Source of the DNA: M3007 sp041741155
GTDB taxonomy: Bacteria > Bacteroidota > Bacteroidia > Chitinophagales > Saprospiraceae
DNA length: 64,000 nucleotides
Reading direction: 5' to 3'
Assembly (NCBI GenBank): GCA_041741155.1
Contig: JBGSKO010000213.1
Span: forward strand, 1 to 64,000
Every line of letters begins with the position of its first letter. Within the stretch, counting starts at the first letter, position 1. Positions 51,105-61,300 of the stretch are shown here, in pieces. The notes below the pieces were generated by a model. That model did not search any database. It saw only the letters and a list, made by a program, of their open reading frames with translations, and had not been told where the DNA came from. The position numbers were made by a program, and so were the translations under genes.

Positions 51105-52420
51105 CTAAATTTCAGTAGTTTACAGGTTTCTGCGCGCACTTTGAAACGATTGTCGAGTCGCAGCCCGACAACCCATACTATTCTTTGATTACTATCTTCC
51201 AGAACCCAGGTTTGCTCTTTTTCCAACCGGGATAATTTTTGGTTGGTAAAAAAATTCTGGAGTTTTTGGCTTTGTCCATGCATTCCAAATGGTTGAAACA
51301 CGTCGCCTGGTTTCCAGCGGCGCAAAAGTAGCGGAAACTGCGCGATATCCGCATCAACCAGCACGGATGCCGGATCTTCGGTAAACGGTGTGCCCGGTTC
51401 AACATGTATCATGACCAAGCGCCCAGCATCGGGGGTACGCACCAGCAAGTCATCGGCGTGAATCGTTACCGATTCAGCATACAAATCTTTGTTTGTGAGC
51501 AGCAACGTATCCCGATCCATTACCAGCCGGTAGCCGGAAGGGGTAAGCCATTCCGTGCCGGGTTGATTCCAGCAATCCGAAACTTGTCGTATTTGATCGC
51601 CGGTAAATCCAAAAGGTTGCAACAAATCAAACAGGGCATCTGCCCGGGCGGGCAGCGATGCAAGTTTGTTTTTTTCCAGGTGAAAAACACCGGCTGAATC
51701 GGCTTCTCCCAACAATTCGCGCAGCAAGTACTGAAGGTTGGCGTCGGCGGCACGCAGGTGATGGATCGTTTCGGCAGCGGCACCCCAAAAGGCGGGGTTC
51801 AGGATTTCCAGCTGTGGTACCACTCGATGCCGGATCGCGTTACGGGTGTAATACTCCTCGGCATTACTGCCGTCTTCCCGCCAGTTGATATTGTTTGCCC
51901 GGGCAAAATCCAGGATGGCTATACGTGTAGCAAATAGTAACGGACGCACGACATGTCCGTTGCGCGCTGGAATTCCCCCCAGACCAGTCAATCCTGTGCC
52001 ACGCACGAAATGTAGCAGGGTAGTTTCCACCGAGTCGTTCAGGTTATGGCCCGTAGCAATGCAATCGAAGTCGTGTGCCTCCCGGATGATCTCGAACCAA
52101 CGGTAACGCAATGCACGCGCGGCCATTTGTACGGAAAGGCCATTATCTGCTGCATATTTTTTGGTGTCAAAATGTTGTACAAATACCGGGACCTCCCATT
52201 TTTCTGCCATTTTGCGCACAAACGCTTCATCGCCATCGGATTCCGGGCCGCGCAAACGAAAATTGCAGTGCGCTATGCCAAAAGGCTGTTTTCTTTGCCG
52301 GAGCAAAGACGCCAGCACCGCCGAATCTATGCCACCGCTCATCGCCACTAAAACCCGCTTGCCGGATGGCAACAGGTCATGCGTTTGAGTAAAGGCATCA
52401 AGTTGTTTAAGTAAGGCCAT
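51086..52420 (-). CDS. tilS: tRNA(Ile)-lysidine synthetase
   Basis: Converts cytidine-34 to lysidine in the tRNA-Ile that reads AUA codons, an essential step. At 444 residues it has the N-terminal PP-loop SGGIDS (28-33), HCNFRLRGPESDGDEAFV, ATGHNLNDSVETTLLHFVRGTG and RNAIRHRVVPQL, the substrate-specific central domain and the C-terminal domain RWKPGDVFQPFGM with KLQNFFTNQKLSR. The ATG at MALLKQLDAF is used; the frame is open 105 residues further upstream but that part is antisense to the next gene and unlike TilS. Confidence 0.95.
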   Translation of the reverse strand: MALLKQLDAFTQTHDLLPSGKRVLVAMSGGIDSAVLASLLRQRKQPFGIAHCNFRLRGPESDGDEAFVRKMAEKWEVPVFVQHFDTKKYAADNGLSVQMAARALRYRWFEIIREAHDFDCIATGHNLNDSVETTLLHFVRGTGLTGLGGIPARNGHVVRPLLFATRIAILDFARANNINWREDGSNAEEYYTRNAIRHRVVPQLEILNPAFWGAAAETIHHLRAADANLQYLLRELLGEADSAGVFHLEKNKLASLPARADALFDLLQPFGFTGDQIRQVSDCWNQPGTEWLTPSGYRLVMDRDTLLLTNKDLYAESVTIHADDLLVRTPDAGRLVMIHVEPGTPFTEDPASVLVDADIAQFPLLLRRWKPGDVFQPFGMHGQSQKLQNFFTNQKLSRLEKEQTWVLEDSNQRIVWVVGLRLDNRFKVRAETCKLLKFSWIKHS

Positions 52421-52541
52421 GACTGTAGTTGAGGGCCGCAAAGTTGGTCTTTCTTGCTGACTTACAAGTCCAGAATAGGCACATCTAAAATACCCGCTTT
52501 GCACGTCGAAAAACACAAATTTTTTTTCAACAAAGTAACAA

Positions 52542-55094
52542 ATGACACTATCCTGCATGTTTTTTCGAGTAATTGAGCGCCTATATTGTTTTTTGCCCAA
52601 ATGGTTCTGGGCGGCACTTCTCTTCCCGTTTTCTGCACTCGCGCAAGTATCCGGGACGGTAAGTGATGAGGCCGGTGAGCCATTGCCATACGCTACCGTG
52701 TATGCACGCAATACAACTAACGGTACCGTGACCAATACCGGGGGAGAGTATCGCCTGATGCTGGATCGGGGTACATACGATATTGTTTTTCAGTATATTG
52801 GCTACAAACAGAAAATTGAAAAAGTCACCATTTCCGATAAACCGATACGCCTGAACGTGCGCTTGGAAGTGAGCAACCTGGAAATTTCTGAAGTAGTTAT
52901 TACTACCGAAGACCCGGCTTATCCCATCATGCGCAAGGCAATAGCCAAGCGGGACTATTACAAAAGCCGTACCCCCGCGTACTCCTGCGACGCCTACATC
53001 AAGGGTTTTTACAAACTGCTTGACGCGCCCAAAAAGATTCTCGGTCAGGATGTAGGGGACATGGGTGGTATTCTCGACTCCAATCGCGCAGGCGTGATTT
53101 ATCTGTCGGAGTCGGTATCGCAGTTGCATGTGCAAGCCAAACCGCCGCGAACCAAAGAGATCATGGTGTCCAGCAAGGTTAGTGGCAATACGAATGGGTT
53201 CAGTATCAACCGCGCCACACTCACAGACTTCAACCTGTACAGCGAGTATATCAACATTGACCGGGACATCCTCTCTCCTTTGGCCGACAATGCTTTTTCG
53301 TATTACCGGTTTCGGCTCCTTGGAAAGTTCCGAGACGAGAATGGGTACGACATTTACAAAATAGAGGTATTGCCCAAGAGGGATGAGTCGCCTACGTTTC
53401 ACGGTCACTTGTATATCGTGGACGAGTGGTGGAACCTTGCTGGTGTGGACCTGAAATTAACCGGCAAGGCCATCCAACAACCTATACTCGATACTTTGTC
53501 TATTCAGCAAGAATTTGTACCGGTGAACAAACCCGACGAGTGGTGCGTATTGTCGCAAACTACAGGCTTTAAGTTCGGGGTATTCGGTTTCAAGATTGGT
53601 GGATTTTTTAACGGTATTTTTTCCAACTACAACCTGCGCCCGCAGTTTGGCCCGGCTTTTTTCGACCGCGAAACGTTTAAAATCGAAAAGAACGCCAGCG
53701 AACGGGATAGTGCCTATTGGTCTGCGATGCGCCCGATCCCACTTACTGAAGAAGAGTCCACCGATTATGTGCGCAAGGACAGTTTGTCTCAAATATGGGA
53801 GTCCAAGGAGTACATGGATAGTACCGATCGCAAGGCAAACCGCTTCAAACCGGGGAACCTGATTTTCGGATATACCTGGCGAAATTCGTACCGCAAAACA
53901 AGCATTTCCTACCCGGCATTATTTGAGGGACTTCAGTTTAATACGGTGCAAGGGTTTTTGCTCAATTTTCGTCCCACCTTTCGCCAAAGCGAGGGAAAAC
54001 GCCGCTCCCGTTTCTGGGAAGCAGAAGGCGCGTTGAATTACGGTTTTTCTGAAAAACGTCTGCGCGGTGGGTTGCGGCTCAAGCGACGATTCGAGAGCAT
54101 ACAGTACACCGAGGCAGAATTATCTGGCGGCGTCGCAGTGGAGCAGTTTGACAAAAACAAGCAGATTGGTGAGCTGCCTAACCTGTTGTATTCCCTTCTT
54201 GACAAGCGCAATTACCTCAAACTCTACGAAAAAACGTTTGTGCGAGCGGAAACAAGTCGAAATGTAGCGCCCGGATTGCGGCTGGAACTCGCTTCGGAAT
54301 ACGCTAACCGGCGGGCCTTGGTCAACCACAGCACATACAGTCTGTACAAAGGAGACCGCGATTACACTCCAAATGCCCCCTTGCCGGTTGTAATTTCCGA
54401 GCCGGAGCAACCCTTTTTTAGCCCCAGTCGGGCATTTACTATCGAAATGAGCGCCCGTATTCGCTTCGGTGAAACATACAGCACCTATCCTGATTTCCGG
54501 GTATATCAGCGCTCCAAATGGCCTGAAATTTCCTTGCGCTACACCAAGGCTATACCAATTGCATTTTTATTAAGCGATGTGGATTATGATCTGGTGCAGG
54601 CGCGGATTTCCCAGTCGGACTTGTCCATGGGGTTGTTTGGGTACAGCGAATGGAACCTCGGCGGCGGTGTATTTTTGCGCAATAAAGGCCTGGAATTTAT
54701 GGATTTTTATCACCCCAAAGGCAACCAGACGATTATTGGCAAACCACAGGACTATGTCCGTGGATTTTTCCTGCTGCCGTATTACGAGTACAGCACCGAC
54801 GGTACATACGGCTATGCGCATTGGCGTCACCATTTCAACGGTTGGCTCTTGGACAAACTGCCCGGCTTGCGCAAACTGAATTGGCGCGAGGCCCTTGGAT
54901 TCGGTATTTACCATGCCGACAAGTTTGGGGTACAAAACGAACGCTCAGATGTTAATCTGCCGTATTGGGAAGCCAGTTTTGGTTTTTACAACATCGGTAT
55001 CAAAATTTTCAGGCCGCTGCATGTGGATGTTGCAGTCGGATTTTTTGGAAAAGACCTTCACCGGACAGGATTGGTGCTGGGGTTGGACTTGTAA
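52542..55094 (+). CDS. DUF5686 outer-membrane protein with carboxypeptidase-like N-domain
   Basis: An 850-residue protein. A signal peptide (ending FPFSALAQ, about residue 35) is followed by a carboxypeptidase-regulatory-like domain (VSGTVSDEAGEPLPYATVYARNTTNGTVTN, about 36-120), then a DUF5686 body: YPIMRKAIAKRDYYKSRTPAYSCDAYIKGFYKL and YIVDEWWNLAGVDLKLTG, and a long C-terminal beta-barrel region ending GFFGKDLHRTGLVLGLDL. These proteins lie in the outer membrane of Bacteroidota; their role is not known. A second ATG (residue 6) is an equally good start. The adenosine deaminase gene follows after 14 nt. Confidence 0.9.
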   Translation: MTLSCMFFRVIERLYCFLPKWFWAALLFPFSALAQVSGTVSDEAGEPLPYATVYARNTTNGTVTNTGGEYRLMLDRGTYDIVFQYIGYKQKIEKVTISDKPIRLNVRLEVSNLEISEVVITTEDPAYPIMRKAIAKRDYYKSRTPAYSCDAYIKGFYKLLDAPKKILGQDVGDMGGILDSNRAGVIYLSESVSQLHVQAKPPRTKEIMVSSKVSGNTNGFSINRATLTDFNLYSEYINIDRDILSPLADNAFSYYRFRLLGKFRDENGYDIYKIEVLPKRDESPTFHGHLYIVDEWWNLAGVDLKLTGKAIQQPILDTLSIQQEFVPVNKPDEWCVLSQTTGFKFGVFGFKIGGFFNGIFSNYNLRPQFGPAFFDRETFKIEKNASERDSAYWSAMRPIPLTEEESTDYVRKDSLSQIWESKEYMDSTDRKANRFKPGNLIFGYTWRNSYRKTSISYPALFEGLQFNTVQGFLLNFRPTFRQSEGKRRSRFWEAEGALNYGFSEKRLRGGLRLKRRFESIQYTEAELSGGVAVEQFDKNKQIGELPNLLYSLLDKRNYLKLYEKTFVRAETSRNVAPGLRLELASEYANRRALVNHSTYSLYKGDRDYTPNAPLPVVISEPEQPFFSPSRAFTIEMSARIRFGETYSTYPDFRVYQRSKWPEISLRYTKAIPIAFLLSDVDYDLVQARISQSDLSMGLFGYSEWNLGGGVFLRNKGLEFMDFYHPKGNQTIIGKPQDYVRGFFLLPYYEYSTDGTYGYAHWRHHFNGWLLDKLPGLRKLNWREALGFGIYHADKFGVQNERSDVNLPYWEASFGFYNIGIKIFRPLHVDVAVGFFGKDLHRTGLVLGLDL

Positions 55095-55108
55095 ACCGAT
55101 GTAAAACA

Positions 55109-56098
55109 ATGGATTATTCATTTTTGCCAAAAATAGAGTTGCACGTACATCTGGACTGCTCGTTGAGTTATGACGTGGTTCAAAAACTGAATCCCGGGAT
55201 CAGTTACGAGGCTTATCGGCAAACGTTCGTCGGCCCGCCCAAATGCACCGACCTGAGAGACTACTTGACCCGTGCTGTCAAGGGTATCGAACTGATGCAA
55301 ACTGAGGAGGCGTTGCGTTTGGTGACCCTCGATTTGTTCGAGCAATTGCAGTCAGAAAATGTCATATATGCCGAAATTCGCTTCGCTCCGCTCGAACACC
55401 TGCGCGAAGGATTGTCTGCCAAACGAGTAGTTCAGGTGGTTGAGGAGGCCGTCCGGGAGGGTAGGGGAGCGACCGGAGTAATTGCCGGGGTTATTTTATG
55501 CACGTTAAGACACTACTCCGAAATGCAGAGTATGCAGACCGTTCGCCTTGCAGAGCAATTTGCCGGCACGGCAGTAGTAGGTTTCGATATAGCGGGTGAT
55601 GAGGCAGCCTTTCCAGTTGACAACCACATCGCTGCTTTCCAGTATGCCCGGTCGAAGGGAATTCCCTGCACCGCCCATGCCGGGGAGGCCTGCGGTGCGG
55701 AAAGCGTTTGGGAAATCCTGCGACACTTTTCACCGCAGCGTATCGGTCATGGCGTGCGGAGTGCCGAGGACCCGCGTCTCCTGGATTTTTTGGTCAAAAA
55801 CAATATTCACCTTGAAGTATGCCCAACCAGCAACGTACAAACCAATGTTTATCCAGCCATTGCTGATCACCGAGTGGACGCGCTCTGGCGAGCAGGTATT
55901 TCTTTGAGTATCAATACGGATGCTCGTACGATCTCGGATACGACTTTATCAGGCGAGTACCGGATGCTGCATAATGTATTTGGGTGGAGTAACAAGCAGT
56001 TCCTGAAATGCAACCTTGACGCCATTAAACACGCATTTGCTGCGGAGGAGGTAAAAAACGAATTACGCCGACGGATTTTAGTTGAATATCTTGTCTGA
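55109..56098 (+). CDS. add: adenosine deaminase
   Basis: Zinc enzyme that deaminates adenosine to inosine for purine salvage. At 329 residues it is normal length. Metal ligands His12 and His14 are in KIELHVHLDCSLS, the third in TAHAGEACGAESVWE, followed by the catalytic RIGHGVRS histidine, LEVCPTSNVQTN and the metal-binding aspartate in LSINTDARTISDTTLSGEY. The common HVHLDGSL appears here as HVHLDCSL. Its last codons and stop lie inside the dif-like site, and an octamer GGGTAGGG lies within the gene. Confidence 0.92.
   Translation: MDYSFLPKIELHVHLDCSLSYDVVQKLNPGISYEAYRQTFVGPPKCTDLRDYLTRAVKGIELMQTEEALRLVTLDLFEQLQSENVIYAEIRFAPLEHLREGLSAKRVVQVVEEAVREGRGATGVIAGVILCTLRHYSEMQSMQTVRLAEQFAGTAVVGFDIAGDEAAFPVDNHIAAFQYARSKGIPCTAHAGEACGAESVWEILRHFSPQRIGHGVRSAEDPRLLDFLVKNNIHLEVCPTSNVQTNVYPAIADHRVDALWRAGISLSINTDARTISDTTLSGEYRMLHNVFGWSNKQFLKCNLDAIKHAFAAEEVKNELRRRILVEYLV
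55459..55466 (+). other. last right-pointing KOPS-like octamer GGGTAGGG
   Basis: GGGNAGGG match on the + strand, 626 bp before the dif-like site. No further + strand copy was found beyond it. Confidence 0.65.
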
Positions 56099-56119
56099 AT
56101 AATTTATGTTATGTTAAAT
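56092..56119 (+). other. dif: dif-like XerCD recombination site (replication terminus)
   Basis: Twenty-two of 28 positions match E. coli dif. The right (XerD-binding) 11-mer TTATGTTAAAT is identical; the left (XerC) arm TGTCTGAATAA matches 7 of 11 and the 6-bp centre TTTATG matches 4 of 6. It overlaps the stop codon of adenosine deaminase. Its position is exactly where the orientation of all GGGNAGGG octamers reverses, independent evidence that this is the chromosome dimer-resolution site. XerC, XerD and FtsK genes are not in the window. Confidence 0.75.
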
Positions 56120-56162
56120 AGTGTTAGCCAACTCATCCTAGGACGCGTTTTCTTGCCCAAAT

Positions 56163-58130
56163 TTACGTGTGCACGAAAAAACGCACCCTGGGCGCACCCT
56201 CAACCATTTGCAAAGCAAAATCGGCAGACGTAAATAGATTAAACTCCTGATCGCCTGCTGCTGATGCCAACAACTGCCCGCGCATCTTTTCAGCCCAACT
56301 ACTGACATGCAGTATTCTTGCCTCTGCATCGCGCCAATTCCCGGTATCCACACTAACCGCGTCCCCGCGCTCGCTACCATCCGTATTTTTCAAATCTTTG
56401 AACAATACCCCGGATACTTCCCGAAAACCAAAATACAAATGACTCGGATCCAAAAAAATATCAAGTGTTTGAATTTGTTTTAAAAAACAAACAAAAAGTA
56501 TACTTTCTTGAACTTTGCGGATTTCTATCGGTAAAATCGGGTCTGTTCGGTCTTCCAGATTGTTTTTCTGAACAGCAAACCCCTCTATACGCAACTTTGG
56601 AAATTCCGCCACTACCCTACTCCGCAAGTAAAATCCCCAATACTCCGGTGTTGCGCTTGGGCTGATCGCCACTCCACCCGACAGGTCTCCGCCGACACTG
56701 AGCGCACCATCTTGCAGACAGGCGATCCAGTTGGGTGCAATTCGGAAAAAACGGATAGATTCCTCCGGCAACAGGCTTTCCTGCGGCACCAGATAATGGA
56801 ACGGAATATTCTGCAAGGTCTCGTACGACTTCAGCCAATGCTCAATTTTGTCCAAAAGCAGGTCCTTTCCGATGCTATTATCTTCTGAAAACTCCTTTTT
56901 TCCAATAGCCAAATGTTTAATTCCCCCAGCATCAACCATTTCAGCCTGCGCTTCCCGGCGTGACTTGATCGTCTGGCGGCGTTTATATTTATACAAATCC
57001 AACGCAAACGTTTGGTCTTCGAGCGCCAATTGGCGGCCCAATGTCCAGGCCGCAGCATAACTGACATCAAGCATGCCGCTTTTCTGATCGTACAGCAAAA
57101 GTGCATCCGCACTGTCAACCGGTAAAGCAACGGGTAATGCTGGTTCCGCTCCGGCCAGCAATGGCCCCCGGTACAGCGAAGCCACGTCCCTGCCGATGCG
57201 CAGATGGTGCGGCAACACGGTAAAACTCTGTTCAAAATACCCGGCAATAGCAGCGGGCGCGGCAACCGGTGTTGGAAGTCGAAACAGGTTTTTGTCCAAA
57301 TTTTTCAGGTATTCCTTGAAATCGCCCGCATCCTCGCAGTAAAACGTCCAATTGTGCAGGCTGACCAGGCGAAACTCTGCTCCCTCCCCGGTCAAAGACA
57401 CCTGCCCTGCATTGTTCGAATCTATAGTATTGAACACGTACATCAGCGAAACCAAGTGCGCGCTATGCCGTTCCCCCGACTTGGGCAAGCGGTTGGCGAC
57501 CAGCACCGACTGTAGTTCATCAAAGGAATCCTCCGGGCCACGGGCGTGTGCCAGCAAAGCCATGTCTTCGGGGCTGGGCAACAACGCTTGCAGGGTTTGC
57601 CTGTTCAAATCTATCACTGTAACCGGATCATCCGCATTTTCACCAAATTCCAGGAACTCCTCCAGGCTTGTAATATCGGCGCCGTTTTGGTGCCGAATCC
57701 ACGGAGCCAATCCGGCTCTTTTTTCGTACAACTCCTTCAGTGTCATTTTTTTGGAAACAGGAATTCCATCAGATTCATTAAAAACCAGCAGGGCAAGCCA
57801 AGGATAGTTTGGGGTCTCCCCTACCCTGCCGCCGCGTGGTACACCGTCTGGGCTTCGTTGCCACGGCAATGACTTGGCGTTCAGTATAATATGTGGCATA
57901 ACAGCTGTGAAATCGCCAGCGCTGCCAGAACCCGGGAACACCGAATGGATGTCTTGAGTATCCAGTGAAAATCGCTTGCCTTGCACGATCAAGGTGCGCA
58001 GCATTGTTTCGTTCAGTGCACCTACACCGTGTTTATTGGTTACGGTAAGGTGCTGATCCAGACGGATGGTGTACTCGCCGGCATCCAGCGCGCTGTCCTG
58101 ATATTCCCGAAAGGTGAAGTTGTTGGCCAT
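56163..58130 (-). CDS. large protein of unknown function, possibly related to contractile-injection-system-associated proteins
   Basis: A 655-residue soluble protein without signal peptide or membrane helices; the start MANNFTFREYQDSALDAGEY is chosen over an 8-residue longer frame. Segments such as NYPWLALLVFNESD, FRIAPNWIACLQDGALSVGG, EYWGFYLRSRVVAEFPKLRIEGF and LDIFLDPSHLYFGFREVSG recall, from memory, large unnamed proteins encoded in extracellular contractile injection (phage-tail-like) gene clusters. No tail-sheath, tube or baseplate gene is nearby, so it is an orphan here. The gene lies directly beside the dif-like site. Function unknown; the link is a hypothesis. Confidence 0.7.
   Translation of the reverse strand: MANNFTFREYQDSALDAGEYTIRLDQHLTVTNKHGVGALNETMLRTLIVQGKRFSLDTQDIHSVFPGSGSAGDFTAVMPHIILNAKSLPWQRSPDGVPRGGRVGETPNYPWLALLVFNESDGIPVSKKMTLKELYEKRAGLAPWIRHQNGADITSLEEFLEFGENADDPVTVIDLNRQTLQALLPSPEDMALLAHARGPEDSFDELQSVLVANRLPKSGERHSAHLVSLMYVFNTIDSNNAGQVSLTGEGAEFRLVSLHNWTFYCEDAGDFKEYLKNLDKNLFRLPTPVAAPAAIAGYFEQSFTVLPHHLRIGRDVASLYRGPLLAGAEPALPVALPVDSADALLLYDQKSGMLDVSYAAAWTLGRQLALEDQTFALDLYKYKRRQTIKSRREAQAEMVDAGGIKHLAIGKKEFSEDNSIGKDLLLDKIEHWLKSYETLQNIPFHYLVPQESLLPEESIRFFRIAPNWIACLQDGALSVGGDLSGGVAISPSATPEYWGFYLRSRVVAEFPKLRIEGFAVQKNNLEDRTDPILPIEIRKVQESILFVCFLKQIQTLDIFLDPSHLYFGFREVSGVLFKDLKNTDGSERGDAVSVDTGNWRDAEARILHVSSWAEKMRGQLLASAAGDQEFNLFTSADFALQMVEGAPRVRFFVHT
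57382..57389 (-). other. first left-pointing KOPS-like octamer GGGGAGGG
   Basis: GGGNAGGG on the - strand (N = G), pointing left towards the dif-like site. Confidence 0.55.
57819..57826 (-). other. KOPS-like octamer GGGTAGGG
   Basis: GGGNAGGG on the - strand, pointing left towards the dif-like site. Confidence 0.6.
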
Positions 58131-58330
58131 AAGCGGTGTTTTACGTAAGCACAATAATACACCAGTTTTTCAAAAGTGAATAATACAATTAATACTCATC
58201 ATTTTGTAACAGCCACTTCTTGAAAATACCCAATCTTGTACGCTGTTAAAAATTATGCGTACGAATGACGAGGCTATCTAAAATGACCCGATGTCATTCT
58301 GATGTTTAGTTGTTTTTTTACAATCGTAGC

Positions 58331-61300
58331 ATGCAAACCATAAAAAAGGAACATGCTAAAGAACATTCTCGGTGGCGGAAGCGGTTGCGTATCCTGCTTT
58401 ACACCTGTGGTATGCTGCTTTTGCTGTTCGTGGCGTTTTTGTATGCCTTAACGCTGCCGGTAGTGCAACAGCGGTTGACCCGCGCGGCAGAGACTTTTTT
58501 GCAGGAAAAACTTGGCACTCGTGTGGAGGTTGGCTCGATTCAGGTAAAGTTTCCAACCACTATTTCATTGAATAATTTTTTATTGGAAGATCAGCAGAGC
58601 GACACCCTGGCTCGGGTCGGTGCCCTTGTAGTCTCCATTGGCATGTGGCAACTACTGGATCGGACAATCGAATTGCAGCAGATTACTCTGGAAGATGCCG
58701 GAGTGCGCCTCCACACCAGAGACAGTATTTCTAATTATGATTTTGTGCTGCGGGCGTTCGCGGGCGATTCCACGGCAACGACGCCACGAGATACCACAGC
58801 CTCCCCCTGGAAATTAAACCTGGACCTGACGATACTTCAACTAAGAAGGGTGCATTTCCTGCTGCAAGATGAGGATGCTGAACGTACCATACGAGCCAAC
58901 ATCGGGAGCGCTGAGACCACCATTGCCAAAGCCGATCTGAAAAATCTGTATTTTGAACTGGACGGCTTTGCGCTAGCGGATTCTGACATAAATATGATCC
59001 AAACGAAACCTTCTGTGATCAGTGACAAACCTGATCCGGCCTTTGGTTTTCTGGCAAAAAATGGTGCCATTAACCGTTCGAACCTCCTCTATTCCACGCC
59101 TGAACGCACCGTAAAGGCGAACTTGGAAAACACCAACTTTGACCAACTTCAACTGCGTTCCGTTAATGGCCTCGTCGCCATGAATGCTGACGGTATCCGA
59201 ATCAAAAACAGCGCAGTAGCCTACCGCGACCCGTTGATGCCGCCGACGCCCGGCCACATCAACGGCGGCGATCTGGACCTAACCCGGGTAGACGCCGTCT
59301 TGCCTGAGTTCTCGTTTCAAAACGATACACTGTTTCTGCAAGCCGCAGCATTCTCGGGTACGGACAAAAGTGGGGTCATCGTTCACAACCTAAAAGCCGA
59401 CACCAGGATTACCCCCGGAAGTATTGCAATCAAAAATGCCGTGGCCAGCCTGAACCAAACCCAGGTAGATGGCGATGTGCTGCTCTTTCGAAACGGGCAA
59501 GCTACTTTCGACCGCATGCAGGTGAATCTGCGGCGGGCCAAAGGCGTCATCGGAGATCTCATCGCCCTGCTGCCGCCACAGGAAACCCCGGTGCTGTCCC
59601 GGCTGCGGGATATGCCTTATGAGGTGTCAGGTAATCTTGGGGGTTGGCTGCAAAACCTGCAAACCGAAAACATCCGCTTCCGGGCAGGTAGCGGTACCAT
59701 CGCCCACGTGACAGGATCTGTGCAGCACCTGACCGAGCCGTCCAAGCTGGGTATGCATTTGAATATCAGTCAATTTGCAACCAATCGCGCCGACCTTGTA
59801 CGCTGGATGTCGGTAGGCGATATGCCGATAGACAGCATTTTGGCTCTGCCACTGCCAGCCTATTATAGCGCTTTCGGAGTGATCAACGGCAATGTATCAT
59901 ACCTTGAACTGACATTGCAAGGACTCGCCGGAGCCCTACAAACCGGCCGATCGTTCCCGCCGGCAGAGGGGCCGCCCGTACAATTTGAAGTGACTGGCGT
60001 CCTGACTGAACTAACCAATCCCGACCGATTCGGCATGGATTTGCACATAGGGCAGCTGGATGCACCGCAACAATTCTTCTCAATATTGACTTCCAAAAAT
60101 GTACGATTTCCTGATCTGTTGCAAACTACCGGCACCTTGCGCGGTACCCTTGCGGCAATGCATGCAGATTTAAAGTTTCGCGCCCAACGCGGCGAAATAG
60201 CCAGCCAAATCGCGTTCAAAGGGATGTTGAATAATCTACAAACACCTGAGCAAATTGGCTTCGATGCTGCTTTCAATGGCGCACTATCGCGGCAGGAGAT
60301 ACTGGGATACGTGCCGGATTCGCTAATCACCAAAGTGTTGCGCTTGCCCGATTTTGTACAGATAATCGGCCAGGCGCGCGGCACTGTACAAAACGCATCG
60401 GTCGGTGTGGGTATAGGACTAAGTGATTGGGGACAAATACGCCTCGACGGGACATTGCATGACAGCAGCTATCAATTGAATATAGCCGCCCAAAACCTGG
60501 CCGTCCACCATTTGGTAGTGGATACGGCCCTTCGTCCGCTGAAACTGGCGAGCTTAACTGCTCAAGCCCGGGGCGAAGGTTTTCAATTCGGGGAAACTGC
60601 CCGCATGCAGCTGACTGGAAAATTTGACTCGCTGATTTGGGAAAACCTGATCCTGCGAGACATTGATTTTGATGCTGACGTAGACGGCCGACGATTTAGT
60701 GGTGGTTTTCAATCGCCCGATGAGCGGTTTGCCGTACGGGTGCGCGCTGCAGGCGATTTCAGTACAGCCATTCCCCTCCTCGATCTCGATATCGCAATGA
60801 ACTGCGTAGACTTGCGTGCAATGGGCTGGTCCTATCGGCCTACTTCCGCGTGTATGCGCATTACGTCTCATTCCGAGGGCTTGTCGGCTGACACTCTAAC
60901 CGCCCATATTAAAATTGAAACAATTGATTTACAGTATGATACGGTACACATTCACCCGGGCGACCTGACGCTGGATATCAAACTGGACAACCACCAAAAC
61001 AGCATCGCCATTGCCTCCGACTGGCTGGAAGGCGAACTTAAGGGATATTTTTCCTTGCCGGATTTGCCCGCTACCATCGGCGGTATAGCAGATCAGTACA
61101 TAGTGGTAGATCGAACGGGCACAATGCCATTTGTGGGTACCGATTCACTATCCGTTCAATTGCGGTTGCTGCGCACAGATGTGCTGACTACGGGTTTGGT
61201 GCCCGGTTTGACCGACCTCGCTCCCGTGCATCTCGAAGGTTCGCTGGTGGCCGCACGCAATTATTTCAACCTGAAAGTACAAGCCCCGCGGATTGTTTAC

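Noticed and set aside
58173..58200. A second dif-like sequence upstream of tamB, which with the site at 56092 would flank the 655-residue gene as attL/attR of an XerCD-mobilised insert.
   Set aside because: Only about 14 of 28 positions agree with the 56092 site and the XerD arm is poor, which is near chance for AT-rich DNA.
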